DNA from: Hymenobacter puniceus | GTDB lineage: Bacteria; Bacteroidota; Bacteroidia; Cytophagales; Hymenobacteraceae | DNA: 64,000 nucleotides | Reading direction: 5' to 3' | Assembly: GCF_014333525.1 (NCBI RefSeq) | Contig: NZ_JACSCX010000004.1 | Coordinates: 372,001 to 436,000, forward strand | Part shown: in pieces, positions 42,189 through 50,232 of the stretch | Position numbering within the stretch: position 1 is the first letter of the stretch | How the letters are laid out: each line of letters begins with the position of its first letter | Position numbers and translations under genes: made by a program | The notes under the pieces: generated by a model | The model's database searches: none | The model's input: only the letters and a program-made list of their open reading frames with translations | Told to the model about the DNA's origin: nothing

Positions 42189-43805
42189 CTAGTGGCCGAG
42201 AGCCTCTACCTGCTGAATGCCCCGCAACTCCAGTTTCACGCCCCGCTCGGGCGCCGATTGGCGGAAGTTTTCGATGGCCTCCAGCACGTCGTAGTCAATC
42301 ATTTCTGACTCTGTACCGTCGAGGATGATGTGGCTGCCGGGACTGAACTGCTCCAGCATCCGGACAATGCTGGCTTTGTTAAGAAACGATACATGTTCGC
42401 CCAGCTTCAGGTAGTACACGCCTGCAGCCTGCAGCTCCGGCGTCTGGCGCAGAAAGTAAGCCGACTCGTAATGTGTTTTCAGGATGTAGAAGATGCCCAC
42501 TACCAACCCAATCGTCACGCCCTTGAGCAAGTCGGTAAACAGGATGGCCACCACCGTAATGATGAAGGGTAGAAACTGCTGCCAGCCCAGCTTCCACTGC
42601 GTGCGGTACAGTGCGGGCTTGGTGAGCTTGTAGCCCACCACCAGCAGCACAGCAGCCAGCGCTGAAAGCGGAATCTTGTTCAGAATGGTTTCCATGAATA
42701 GCAAGCTGACAAGCAGCAGCAACGCGTGGATGAACGCCGACATGCGCGTCTGGCCGCCGGCATTGATGTTAGCCGAGCTACGCACGATAACGGCCGTCAT
42801 GGGCAGGCCACCAATCAACCCGCTGATGATGTTGCCGGCCCCCTGGGCCATCAGCTCACGGTTGGTAGGTGTGGAGCGTTTGTGAGGGTCCAGCTTATCC
42901 ACGGCCTCTACGCTGAGCAAGCTTTCCAGCGAGGCAACAATGGCAATGGTAAACGTCACTGTCACAAATCCGGGCTTCGAGAATGCCGACCAATCCGGGA
43001 AAGTGAATATGCCCACAAAGTCAGACCACGAACCAACATTCGGCAGCTGCACCAAGTGCTCCGGGCGAACCTTGATAACGGGCAGCGCAATATCAAGCAG
43101 AGAACTGAGCGCAATAGACAGCATAACCACTACCAGCGCCGACGGTACCCTCCGCAAAGCAGCAATGCGTTTGGCCAGCACGTTTTCCCAGAGTACCAGC
43201 ACCCCCAATGACACCAGACCGATCAGGGCGGAGCCCCAGCCAAACGACTTGAGAGCACCAACCAGCGCCGTGAACGTGTTCTGGCCATCGAACTGCAGGA
43301 AGGTCATATCCTCGAAGTAGTCTGCATCAGCGCCCAGCAAATGTGGAATCTGCTTCAGAATCAAAATCAGGCCGATGGCCGCCAGCATGCCCCGAATAAC
43401 CGAAGCCGGAAAGTACAGCCCGATGATACCAGCCCGCACTACGCCCATTATCACCTGAATAACCCCAGCTACCACGGTAGCAGCCAGTACCGCTTCAAAG
43501 GAACCCAGGGTTTGGAGAGCCGCCAGCATAATGGCTGTGAGGCCGGCAGCCGGCCCGCTCACGCTAAGCTGCGAGCCGCTAAGCCACGACACAATGACCC
43601 CACCGACAATACCCGTGATGATGCCTGCCAACAGAGGGGCACCTGAGGCCAGCGAAATACCCAGGCACAGCGGCAGGGCTACCAGGAATACAACCAGGCC
43701 AGCTGGCGCGTCTTTGCCCAGCGAGCTGAACGGGCCGCCAGCGGGAACAGAGGAAATTGGAGTGGACGCCGCTTGTTGCAGCGGAGCCGGTGCTATTTCG
43801 GGCAT
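42189..43805 (-). CDS. SulP family anion transporter with STAS domain
   Basis: A 538-residue inner-membrane transporter starting at the ATG at 43805. About 10-12 helices with SulP marks: GLVVFLVALPLCLGISLASG at the start, the SGPAAGLTAIM motif, and SLESLLSVEAVDKLDPHKRS with NRELMAQGAGNIISGLIGG. A STAS-like domain closes the protein from about residue 440 (YYLKLGEHVSFLNKASI, GSHIILDGTESEMIDYDVLE). Related Bacteroidota proteins are annotated as sulfate or bicarbonate carriers; the substrate cannot be told from sequence. A strong terminator follows. Confidence 0.93.
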   Translation of the reverse strand: MPEIAPAPLQQAASTPISSVPAGGPFSSLGKDAPAGLVVFLVALPLCLGISLASGAPLLAGIITGIVGGVIVSWLSGSQLSVSGPAAGLTAIMLAALQTLGSFEAVLAATVVAGVIQVIMGVVRAGIIGLYFPASVIRGMLAAIGLILILKQIPHLLGADADYFEDMTFLQFDGQNTFTALVGALKSFGWGSALIGLVSLGVLVLWENVLAKRIAALRRVPSALVVVMLSIALSSLLDIALPVIKVRPEHLVQLPNVGSWSDFVGIFTFPDWSAFSKPGFVTVTFTIAIVASLESLLSVEAVDKLDPHKRSTPTNRELMAQGAGNIISGLIGGLPMTAVIVRSSANINAGGQTRMSAFIHALLLLVSLLFMETILNKIPLSALAAVLLVVGYKLTKPALYRTQWKLGWQQFLPFIITVVAILFTDLLKGVTIGLVVGIFYILKTHYESAYFLRQTPELQAAGVYYLKLGEHVSFLNKASIVRMLEQFSPGSHIILDGTESEMIDYDVLEAIENFRQSAPERGVKLELRGIQQVEALGH

Positions 43806-43978
43806 GAGGTAGAAAAGTGGAGTGGCATACACCAGCTATGTGCTGGCACGGATAGATTAGGAGCAGTCTACAAGTGTAAGTCCGGGCAATTAAGCCCCGG
43901 TTAAAAGGGTATTAAAACCAGATTAAATCGATGTGCCGTCGAATCACCACTTTGGTCTTTACTTTCTGCCGCTACATG

Positions 43979-45376
43979 CTACCCCAGCGCAGGCCATTCC
44001 AGCCACACTTGGGTGCCCTGCCCTAGGGTACTATCTACCCGGATAAGGCCGCCATGCAAGGCCATGATCTTGGAGGTGAGCGGCAGACCGATGCCGTGCC
44101 CGGGCACTGTACGAATGGCTTCGGCCCGGAAGAATGGCACGAACACCTGCAGCCGGTCGGCTTCGCTCATTCCCACTCCCTGGTCGCGCACTTCCAGCAC
44201 CACCCGTGAGGCAGTAGTGGTAAGGCTGGCCACAATAGGTGACGCCGCATTCTTCGAGAATTTGCAGGCGTTTTCCAGCACGTTCAGAAACGCCGATAGC
44301 AGCAGCGCCTCGTTGCCGCGCACCGCAAACGGCTGGCGCACCATAGCCGGCACGTCGCCAAAGTCCAGATCAACGCGGCAGGTAGGGTTGCGGCGCTGCA
44401 CTTCCTCGTGGGCCTGCAGCAGCAGCTCGTCGAGGCGCAGAGTAGTCAGGGGCACCTGGGAGGGGTCGTCGGAGGCGCGCGCAATCTGCAGCAAGCCGTT
44501 GGTGAGGTCCTTGAGCAGGCGAGCGGCATCGAGGGTACTTTGCAGCACGCGGCGGTATTCCTGGGGGCTCCGCTCTTGCAGCAGCGCCACTTCCAGCTCC
44601 CCGATGAGCACCGTAAGTGGCGTGCGCAACTCATGCGACGCATCACGCACAAAGGTGCGCTGGCCGGCAAAGGCGGTTTCCAACCGGTCAAGGAGTTGGT
44701 TGAAGCGCTGGGCCAAGTGCGCAATTTCGTCGTAGCCATCGGCCTGCGAAAGGCGGCGGTGCAGATCCGAGACGGTGATGCTGTCGACTTCGCGCACCAC
44801 TTTCTGAATGGGCCGCAAGGCCATGCCCGCGAAAAACCACCCCCCGATACTCACAATGATAAACGACGTCAGCAGCCCGAAAGCCAGGATACTACCCAGG
44901 CTGGACAGCTTGTCGCGGCTATCGGTGTCCACGGACGAGGCCACTACCACGAAGTCGCCCCGGCGGGCGTCGCGGTACAGCAGCCCCACCGTTTGGTGAT
45001 AGTTAGGACGCAACTGCACCTCGCGGCCCTCCTGCCGCACCGCGCTCAGCAAACTCACCGGCACCGGCACATCCGTCAGCTGTCCTTCCCGAAACACCAC
45101 TTTGTTGCGCGCATCATACACGCGCACCTCTTCTTCCGGCAGCGTACGGTAGAACTGGCGCAAATAGCGGCGATACGAAGCCCGGCTAACCTCATCGGCG
45201 CGGCCGGTACCATCAAGGTAGACGTGGGCCACAATGCGGGCCCGGGCAAACAGGTTTTCGGTGAACGACTCCTGCCGGGCCTGGGCCGTGAAGAAGTAGA
45301 TAACCAGCGAAAACAGCAGCAGCGTAAACGCCAGAATAGCCGCAAACTGCAGCGCCAGCCGAAGGCGAATCGTCAT
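43979..45376 (-). CDS. Sensor histidine kinase with HAMP domain
   Basis: A 465-residue membrane histidine kinase from the ATG at 45376. TM1 is at residues 6-27, a periplasmic sensor of about 120 residues follows, and TM2 is near 152-175. HAMP follows (ALRPIQKVVREVDSITVSDL). The phospho-accepting His is in FVRDASHELRTPLTVLIGEL. The ATPase domain has NVLENACKFSKN (N box), VRDQGVGMSEAD (G1) and PGHGIGLPLTSKI (G2). It resembles CusS/heavy-metal or envelope sensors. Its response regulator is not adjacent; a candidate OmpR-type partner lies at 55091-55768, across the pyrimidine cluster. Confidence 0.93.
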   Translation of the reverse strand: MTIRLRLALQFAAILAFTLLLFSLVIYFFTAQARQESFTENLFARARIVAHVYLDGTGRADEVSRASYRRYLRQFYRTLPEEEVRVYDARNKVVFREGQLTDVPVPVSLLSAVRQEGREVQLRPNYHQTVGLLYRDARRGDFVVVASSVDTDSRDKLSSLGSILAFGLLTSFIIVSIGGWFFAGMALRPIQKVVREVDSITVSDLHRRLSQADGYDEIAHLAQRFNQLLDRLETAFAGQRTFVRDASHELRTPLTVLIGELEVALLQERSPQEYRRVLQSTLDAARLLKDLTNGLLQIARASDDPSQVPLTTLRLDELLLQAHEEVQRRNPTCRVDLDFGDVPAMVRQPFAVRGNEALLLSAFLNVLENACKFSKNAASPIVASLTTTASRVVLEVRDQGVGMSEADRLQVFVPFFRAEAIRTVPGHGIGLPLTSKIMALHGGLIRVDSTLGQGTQVWLEWPALG

Positions 45377-45412
45377 AAGAGCAGAGCTAAAGCAATAGTA
45401 ACGGGCAGCAAG

Positions 45413-45458
45413 CTCCCACAAAAAAACCTCTTGCGCAGGGCAAAAGGTTTTGTGGGAG
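45413..45458 (-). terminator. Hairpin terminator after the 45518-45955 gene
   Basis: CTCCCACAAAA (45413-45423) pairs with TTTTGTGGGAG (45448-45458). It is about 60 bp beyond the stop of the minus-strand gene at 45518 and just upstream of the kinase start, with A/T-rich inner arms. Confidence 0.65.
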
Positions 45459-45517
45459 GGAGAAGGTGGGCAGTGTAGTCGTTGGACTGTGCCGAGTGAC
45501 AGTAGGAAAACCTAATA

Positions 45518-45955
45518 TCACCACGTCCTTATCTCCAACTTCCGTTTACGAACCCAGCGCCTCCAGAGCCAAGCATTAAACCAATTAGCTTTTGCGGGCC
45601 ACGGCCCATCCTGAGCTTGATACATAGATGACATAGAAAGCTTGCCATCTTTGGTCCAGACAGCTAATGCGGACTCGCCGGAAATCAATTTTTGAGTATA
45701 GTCAATGGCTTTTTCCACATCATCCAATGGATATCCGCCCACCCCACCTTCCCCATCGAAACTGGTGAAGTGGCAGTGGTGTTCAGAGAAATACACTGTT
45801 AGCTCTTTATTCTCAGAGGAAATGAGAAAAGGCCAGCCGGAAGGCGACGTTAATTGTATGGTGAAATAACCTTCCTGAACGTTGGCGGAGTTCTGAAATT
45901 CCGGAAATGCGTCGAGGAGAATAGAGAGGATTTGAGCTGAATACGGGGAAAGCAT
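45518..45955 (-). CDS. Hypothetical protein
   Basis: A 145-residue cytosolic protein (MLSPYSAQILSILLDAFPEF). The middle has the block LTVYFSEHHCHFTSFDGEGG and then DDVEKAIDYTQKLISGESAL, a style seen in small immunity-like proteins of toxin-immunity systems, but no toxin is encoded nearby. GC content is lower than that of the flanking genes. It ends with a basic Trp-rich tail (WFNAWLWRRWVRKRKLEIR). Function unknown. Confidence 0.65.
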   Translation of the reverse strand: MLSPYSAQILSILLDAFPEFQNSANVQEGYFTIQLTSPSGWPFLISSENKELTVYFSEHHCHFTSFDGEGGVGGYPLDDVEKAIDYTQKLISGESALAVWTKDGKLSMSSMYQAQDGPWPAKANWFNAWLWRRWVRKRKLEIRTW

Positions 45956-45970
45956 CAGTAAATAAAGTTA

Positions 45971-46003
45971 GAAAGCCTCTGCATACAACATACAGAGGCT
46001 TTC
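45971..46003 (-). terminator. Terminator of the pyrimidine degradation cluster
   Basis: GAAAGCCTCTG (45971-45981) pairs with CAGAGGCTTTC (45993-46003), 11 bp stem and 11 nt loop. It lies just beyond the preA stop on the minus strand and is followed by TAACTTTATT. Confidence 0.75.
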
Positions 46004-46025
46004 CCTTGAAATATAGCAGCTAAGG

Positions 46026-47417
46026 TTACTCAGTTAGTGCCTGCTTCACAGTCATTTGCTCATACTGGCGGGCTCTGCCAGGCAGGGTTTTGTGCTTCTC
46101 CTTGCCCAAAGCAGCGGCGGGCTCGGGCACCCAATGGTGGCGGCCGCCGGCTTTTTCGTCGTTGAACTCGGTGGGAATATTGCCGGCCGCAGTGCGCTCC
46201 TTCCAGGTGACGTGCTGGGTGCCGTCGTCTTGGCGGTCCATGGTGATGCAGTCCTCGACGGGACAGACCAACGAGCAGAGGTTACAGCCCACGCAGTTTT
46301 CCTCGATGATTTCGGGGATGCGGGTGCCGGCGTTGAGCTTAATAGCCTGGTGGGCACCGTCTTCGCAGGCGGTGTAGCAGAGCTGGCAGCCGATGCACTT
46401 TTGCGCGTGGATGTTGGCCGTCACCTTGTACTGCATGTTCAGGTCTTCCCAGGGCAGCACGTTGGGCAGAGCTTTACCCACGAAGTCGTAGATGGTGTGG
46501 AAGCCTTTGTCGGTCATGTATTGCTCCAGGCCGCTGGTCATTTCGCGGATGATGCCGAAGCCGTAGTGCATGGCAGCGGTGCAAACCTGCACCGAACTCG
46601 CGCCGAGCAGGATGTGCTCCACTGCGTCGCGCCAGGTTTCGATTCCGCCGATGCCGGAGATGGGCAGGCGCACGTCGGGGTGCTGGGCGCAGTTCTTGAG
46701 CATGTTCAGGGCAATGGGCTTCACGGCCGGGCCGCAGTAGCCGCCGTTCGAGCCCTGGCCGTCCACTATCGGGTAAGGCGCGAACTGGTCGATATCCACG
46801 CCCACAATGCTTTGAATGGTGTTGATCAGCGAAATGGCGTCGGCGCCACCGCGGCGGGCGGCCATGGCGGGCTCGGTGATGTCACTGATGTTGGGCGTGA
46901 GCTTAACGATAACCGGAATTTTGGCCACTTCCATCACCCACTCCACGATGGTCTGCAGCACGGCGGGCTCCTGACCCACGGCCGAGCCCATGCCCCGCTC
47001 GCACATGCCGTGGGGGCAGCCGAAGTTCAGCTCAATGCCGTCGGCGCCGGCGTCCTGGCTTTGGCGCACGATGTCGTGCCACTCCTGCCGGCTCTGCACC
47101 ATCAGGGAGGCAATGACGGCATGATTCGGAAAGCGCTTCTTGACTTCCTCAATCTCGCGCAGGTTGTCGGCCAGGGGACGGTCCGAAATCAGCTCGATGT
47201 TGTTGAAGCCCATCATGCGCTTGTCGCGGTAATTCACGCTGCCGTAGCGGCTCGACACATTCACGACGGGCACGCCCAGGGTTTTCCACACCGCCCCGCC
47301 CCAGCCGGCGTCGAAGGCTTTCATCACCTGGTAGCCGGAGTTGGTCGGCGGCGCCGAAGCCAGCCAGAACGGGTTCGGGGACTTGATGCCGGCGAAATTT
47401 ATGGAGAGGTCTGGCAT
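46026..47417 (-). CDS. preA: NAD-dependent dihydropyrimidine dehydrogenase subunit PreA
   Basis: Catalytic FMN subunit that reduces uracil and thymine to dihydro forms in pyrimidine degradation; cytosolic, working with PreT. The 463-residue protein has an N-terminal DHOD-like barrel: NFAGIKSPNPFWLASAPPTN, ELNFGCPHGMCERGMGSAVG, VKLTPNISDITEPAMAARRG. Two [4Fe-4S] sites lie at the C-terminus in CIGCQLCYTACEDGAHQ and CVGCNLCSLVCPVEDC. At the place of the mammalian catalytic Cys (in CGQDP) this protein reads VGQEP. It is the last gene of the minus-strand cluster. Confidence 0.95.
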   Translation of the reverse strand: MPDLSINFAGIKSPNPFWLASAPPTNSGYQVMKAFDAGWGGAVWKTLGVPVVNVSSRYGSVNYRDKRMMGFNNIELISDRPLADNLREIEEVKKRFPNHAVIASLMVQSRQEWHDIVRQSQDAGADGIELNFGCPHGMCERGMGSAVGQEPAVLQTIVEWVMEVAKIPVIVKLTPNISDITEPAMAARRGGADAISLINTIQSIVGVDIDQFAPYPIVDGQGSNGGYCGPAVKPIALNMLKNCAQHPDVRLPISGIGGIETWRDAVEHILLGASSVQVCTAAMHYGFGIIREMTSGLEQYMTDKGFHTIYDFVGKALPNVLPWEDLNMQYKVTANIHAQKCIGCQLCYTACEDGAHQAIKLNAGTRIPEIIEENCVGCNLCSLVCPVEDCITMDRQDDGTQHVTWKERTAAGNIPTEFNDEKAGGRHHWVPEPAAALGKEKHKTLPGRARQYEQMTVKQALTE

Positions 47418-47438
47418 GAGTTGTTGTTTAAAAAGACG

Positions 47439-47606
47439 GTCATTCCGAGCGCAGCGGAGCGGAGTCGAGGAATCTCGCGTGCAGTGCTAATCAACTGGCA
47501 ATACAATGAAGCGGTAGAGATGCTTCGGCAAGCGGACGCCAGATGAAGCAGGACGATACTGTTGCAACATCAGCACGCGAGATTCCTCGGCTTCGCTAGG
47601 AATGAC
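47439..47606. repeat. Composite family B repeat between preT and preA
   Basis: The left end has GTCATTCCGAGCGCAGCGGA... and AGGAATCTCGCGTGC; the right end has CACGCGAGATTCCTCGGCTT and AGGAATGAC. A third arm-like piece (GCGGTAGAGATGCTTCGGCA) lies in the middle, from the GCATCTCT variant of the family. The two variants are thus nested in one gap. Confidence 0.85.
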
Positions 47607-47643
47607 GTTCTTATTTGCTCGTTTGCCCGGAACGACGTTCTGG

Positions 47644-48972
47644 TTACTTGCGGGAAAGGTATTCGTGGATGCCGCGGGCGGTGGCTTTGGATTCGGCGGC
47701 GGCGTTGACGACTTCTGCGCCGCCATTGCGGGCGTCGCCGGAAGTGAAGTACTGCGGGTTGGTGGTCTGGCCCGTGCGCTCATCGGCGATGATGCAACCT
47801 TTGCCATCGGTTTTCAGGCCTTCGATTAAGCTCAGGAACTGGGTCTGTTTGGCTTGGCCGGTGGCTTTAATCACCATGTCGCAGGGCTCGATGAACTCGG
47901 AGCCGGGCACGGTTGTCACCTGGCCTTCGTGCAAAGCGGTGCGGATGAACTTCACGCCTTCGACCTTGCCGTTGCCCACGATTTCGACCGGGGCTACATT
48001 GAACAGGCCTTTCACGCCCACGCCTTTGGCGAGGTCGTACTCGAACTCGTAGGCGCCCATATCGTCCTTGCCGCGGCGGTAGGCTAGGATTACCGAATCG
48101 GCACCCATGCGAGACGATTCGGAGGCGGCGTCCATGGCGGTGTTGCCGCCGCCAAGCACGATGACCTTGCGGCCGACGGTGGTGGCGTGGTGGTTCATGC
48201 GCAGCTGCTCGATGAACTCGACGGCGCCGATACAGTTTTCGCGCTCCTCTCCGGGCAGCAGCAGGGCGTTGGTGCGGCCCAGGCCAATGCCCAGAAAAAT
48301 AGCGTCGTACTTGGCTTCCAGCTGCTGCAGCTCCACGCGGGAGCTGATGGGCGCGTTGTACTGCATCGAGTAGCCAAGCTGCTGTTGCAGGTAAGCCATT
48401 TCGGCCAGCACTTCCTCGTTGGTTATTTTGTAGGGCGCCACACCGTACACCGTCAGACCCGAAGGCTGACTTTTGGCCTCGAATACGTCCACCTCATAAC
48501 CCAGCATCCGCAGCTCACAGGCCGCCGAAATGCCAGCCGGACCGGCCCCAATGACGGCGACCTTGCGGCCATTGTCGGGGCCGGGGGTGAACAGCGGCTT
48601 TTCCGCGTCGATGGCCTTGCGGGTGGCAAAGCTCTGCAGGCGCCCGATTTCGATGGGCTTCACGTCCTGCAGATTGTACACGCAGGCGCCTTCGCAGAGC
48701 ACTTCCGTGGGACAGACCTTGCCGCAGGCGTTGCCGAAGTAGTTGGCCTCGTAGATGGTACGGGCCGCGCCGGTGTCGTTGCCAGTATTAATCTGGCGGA
48801 TAAACTGCGGGATGTCGATACCGGAGGGGCAGGCCTGGATGCAGGGCGCGTCGAAGCAGAACAAACAGCGCGAGCTTTCGAACAGTGCCTCGGAGGAGTT
48901 CATCCGGGGCTTGAGCTGGGTGAAATTCGCTTGGAATTCCTGCTCGGAAGTTGGGGTAGCGTATTCGGCCAT
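47644..48972 (-). CDS. preT: NAD-dependent dihydropyrimidine dehydrogenase subunit PreT
   Basis: Flavin and iron-sulfur subunit that takes electrons from NAD(P)H and passes them to PreA. The 442-residue protein resembles the GltD/small glutamate synthase type. Near its N-terminus are Cys clusters CLFCFDAPCIQACPSGID and GNACGKVCPTEVLCEGACV, for two [4Fe-4S] centres. FAD binding is by VAVIGAGPAGISAACELRML and NAD(P) binding by KVIVLGGGNTAMDAASESSR. YRRGKDDMGAYEFEY and the TSGDARNGGAEVVNAAAESK end are typical. It directly precedes preA. Confidence 0.93.
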   Translation of the reverse strand: MAEYATPTSEQEFQANFTQLKPRMNSSEALFESSRCLFCFDAPCIQACPSGIDIPQFIRQINTGNDTGAARTIYEANYFGNACGKVCPTEVLCEGACVYNLQDVKPIEIGRLQSFATRKAIDAEKPLFTPGPDNGRKVAVIGAGPAGISAACELRMLGYEVDVFEAKSQPSGLTVYGVAPYKITNEEVLAEMAYLQQQLGYSMQYNAPISSRVELQQLEAKYDAIFLGIGLGRTNALLLPGEERENCIGAVEFIEQLRMNHHATTVGRKVIVLGGGNTAMDAASESSRMGADSVILAYRRGKDDMGAYEFEYDLAKGVGVKGLFNVAPVEIVGNGKVEGVKFIRTALHEGQVTTVPGSEFIEPCDMVIKATGQAKQTQFLSLIEGLKTDGKGCIIADERTGQTTNPQYFTSGDARNGGAEVVNAAAESKATARGIHEYLSRK

Positions 48973-49010
48973 ACGGCGAGTGTTGCGGTTGTGAAAAAGA
49001 AAAACCGTCT

Positions 49011-49150
49011 GTCATCCTGAGCTTACGAAGGATCTTGCCACGTCAGCGGCTAACTATCTGATCAGCACGCGAAATATCTCACTGCGTTCGACATGACGCG
49101 CTGGTTGATCGTTGACGCTTGATAAGGTCCTTCGCTCTGCTCAGGATGAC
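49011..49150. repeat. Family B repeat (CCTGAGC variant) upstream of preT
   Basis: GTCATCCTGAGCTTACGAAG from 49011 and CCTTCGCTCTGCTCAGGATG ending at 49149-49150 form imperfect inverted arms. A partial GATCAGCACGCGAAATATCT piece of the other variant lies between. Confidence 0.8.
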
Positions 49151-49165
49151 AGGAAAACCAATGGC

Positions 49166-50032
49166 CTACAGCTCCACCAGCTTCTCGTAGGTTTCGGGGC
49201 GACGGTCGCGGAAAAACTGCCAGGTGTTGCGCACTTCCTCAATCATGTCGAGGTCGAATTCGGCGATGAGCAACTCGTCCTTGTACTCGTCGGCCTGGGC
49301 AATAATCTGCCCGCGCGGGTCCACGAAGTAGCTGGTGCCGTAGAAGCGGCCCAGGTTCCAGGGCTTCTCCTCGCCTACGCGGTTGATGCAGCCCATAAAA
49401 TAGCCGTTGGCCGCCGCGTGGGCCGGCTGCTCCAGCTTCCAGAGGTACTGCGAGAGGCCGGCCACGGTAGCCGAAGGATTGTACACGATTTCGGCGCCGT
49501 TCAAACCCAGCACTCGGGCGCCGTCGGGGAAGTGCCGGTCGTAGCAGATGTACACGCCTACCTTGGCGTACTTGGTCTGGAACACGGGGTAGCCCAGGTT
49601 GCCGGGCCGGAAGAAGAACTTCTCCCAGAAGCCCGAGGTATGCGGAATGTGGTTTTTGCGGTACTTGCCCAGGTAGGTGCCGTCGGCATCAATTACGGCC
49701 GCCGTGTTGTAGAGGAAGCCCGCCGATTCCCGCTCGTAGATGGGCACAATCATCACCATGTTGTACTTCTTGGCGTACTCGGCCATGCGGTCCGTAGTCG
49801 GGCCAGGCACCGACTCAGCCGAGGCATACCAGGCTTTGTCCTGGCCGGGACAGAAGTAGGGCGTATTAAATATTTCCTGCAAACACAGAATCTGCACGCC
49901 TTGGCGGCCGGCTTCCTCAATGAGCGGAATGTGCTTCTGCACCATGGCTTCCATAATTTCGGTAATGCTGCCTTCGCCTTCCGTCATGGGCAAGCTCATC
50001 TGGATCAGGCCGGATTTGATAATTCTGGGCAT
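49166..50032 (-). CDS. Beta-ureidopropionase (nitrilase superfamily)
   Basis: Hydrolyses N-carbamoyl-beta-alanine to beta-alanine, CO2 and ammonia, third step of the reductive pathway; cytosolic. The 288-residue protein has the nitrilase catalytic triad: Glu in CLQEIFNTPYFCPG, Lys in YLGKYRKNHIPHTSG and Cys in VGVYICYDRHFPDGARVLG. GCINRVGEEKPWNLG and GTSYFVDPRGQIIAQADEY are typical. The cluster context strongly supports this assignment over other carbon-nitrogen hydrolases. Confidence 0.92.
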   Translation of the reverse strand: MPRIIKSGLIQMSLPMTEGEGSITEIMEAMVQKHIPLIEEAGRQGVQILCLQEIFNTPYFCPGQDKAWYASAESVPGPTTDRMAEYAKKYNMVMIVPIYERESAGFLYNTAAVIDADGTYLGKYRKNHIPHTSGFWEKFFFRPGNLGYPVFQTKYAKVGVYICYDRHFPDGARVLGLNGAEIVYNPSATVAGLSQYLWKLEQPAHAAANGYFMGCINRVGEEKPWNLGRFYGTSYFVDPRGQIIAQADEYKDELLIAEFDLDMIEEVRNTWQFFRDRRPETYEKLVEL

Positions 50033-50085
50033 TGGGAGAGAGAGAAAGGGTTGGGGGAATGAGTTTGAATGTCAGTTGTTAGACC

Positions 50086-50214
50086 GTCATGCTGAGCTTG
50101 CCGAAGCATCTCTACGGCTTCGTTGGCCTCACCCCAACCCCTCTCCAGAAGAGAGGGGCTTAGGTTAGCATTACACCGTCAGCACGCGAGATTCCTCGCG
50201 CTGCTCGGAATGAC
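50086..50214. repeat. Composite family B repeat with a second hairpin
   Basis: The left arm is the GCATCTCT variant (GTCATGCTGAGCTTGCCGAA), the right arm the GGAATGAC variant (CACGCGAGATTCCTCGCGCT). Between them ACCCCTCTCC and GAGAGGGGCT form a separate hairpin (about 50137-50161). Three repeat types are merged in one gap. Confidence 0.85.
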
Positions 50215-50232
50215 GTTCTGGAGAAGTCGTTC

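Noticed and set aside
46056..47546. Very long plus-strand open frame opposite preA
   Set aside because: It is antisense to a well-conserved gene. The translated product is rich in His, Gly, Ala and Val as expected for reverse frames in GC-rich DNA, and it matches no family.
48187..49020. Plus-strand frame opposite preT
   Set aside because: Antisense shadow in high-GC DNA; the gene on the other strand has clear motifs.
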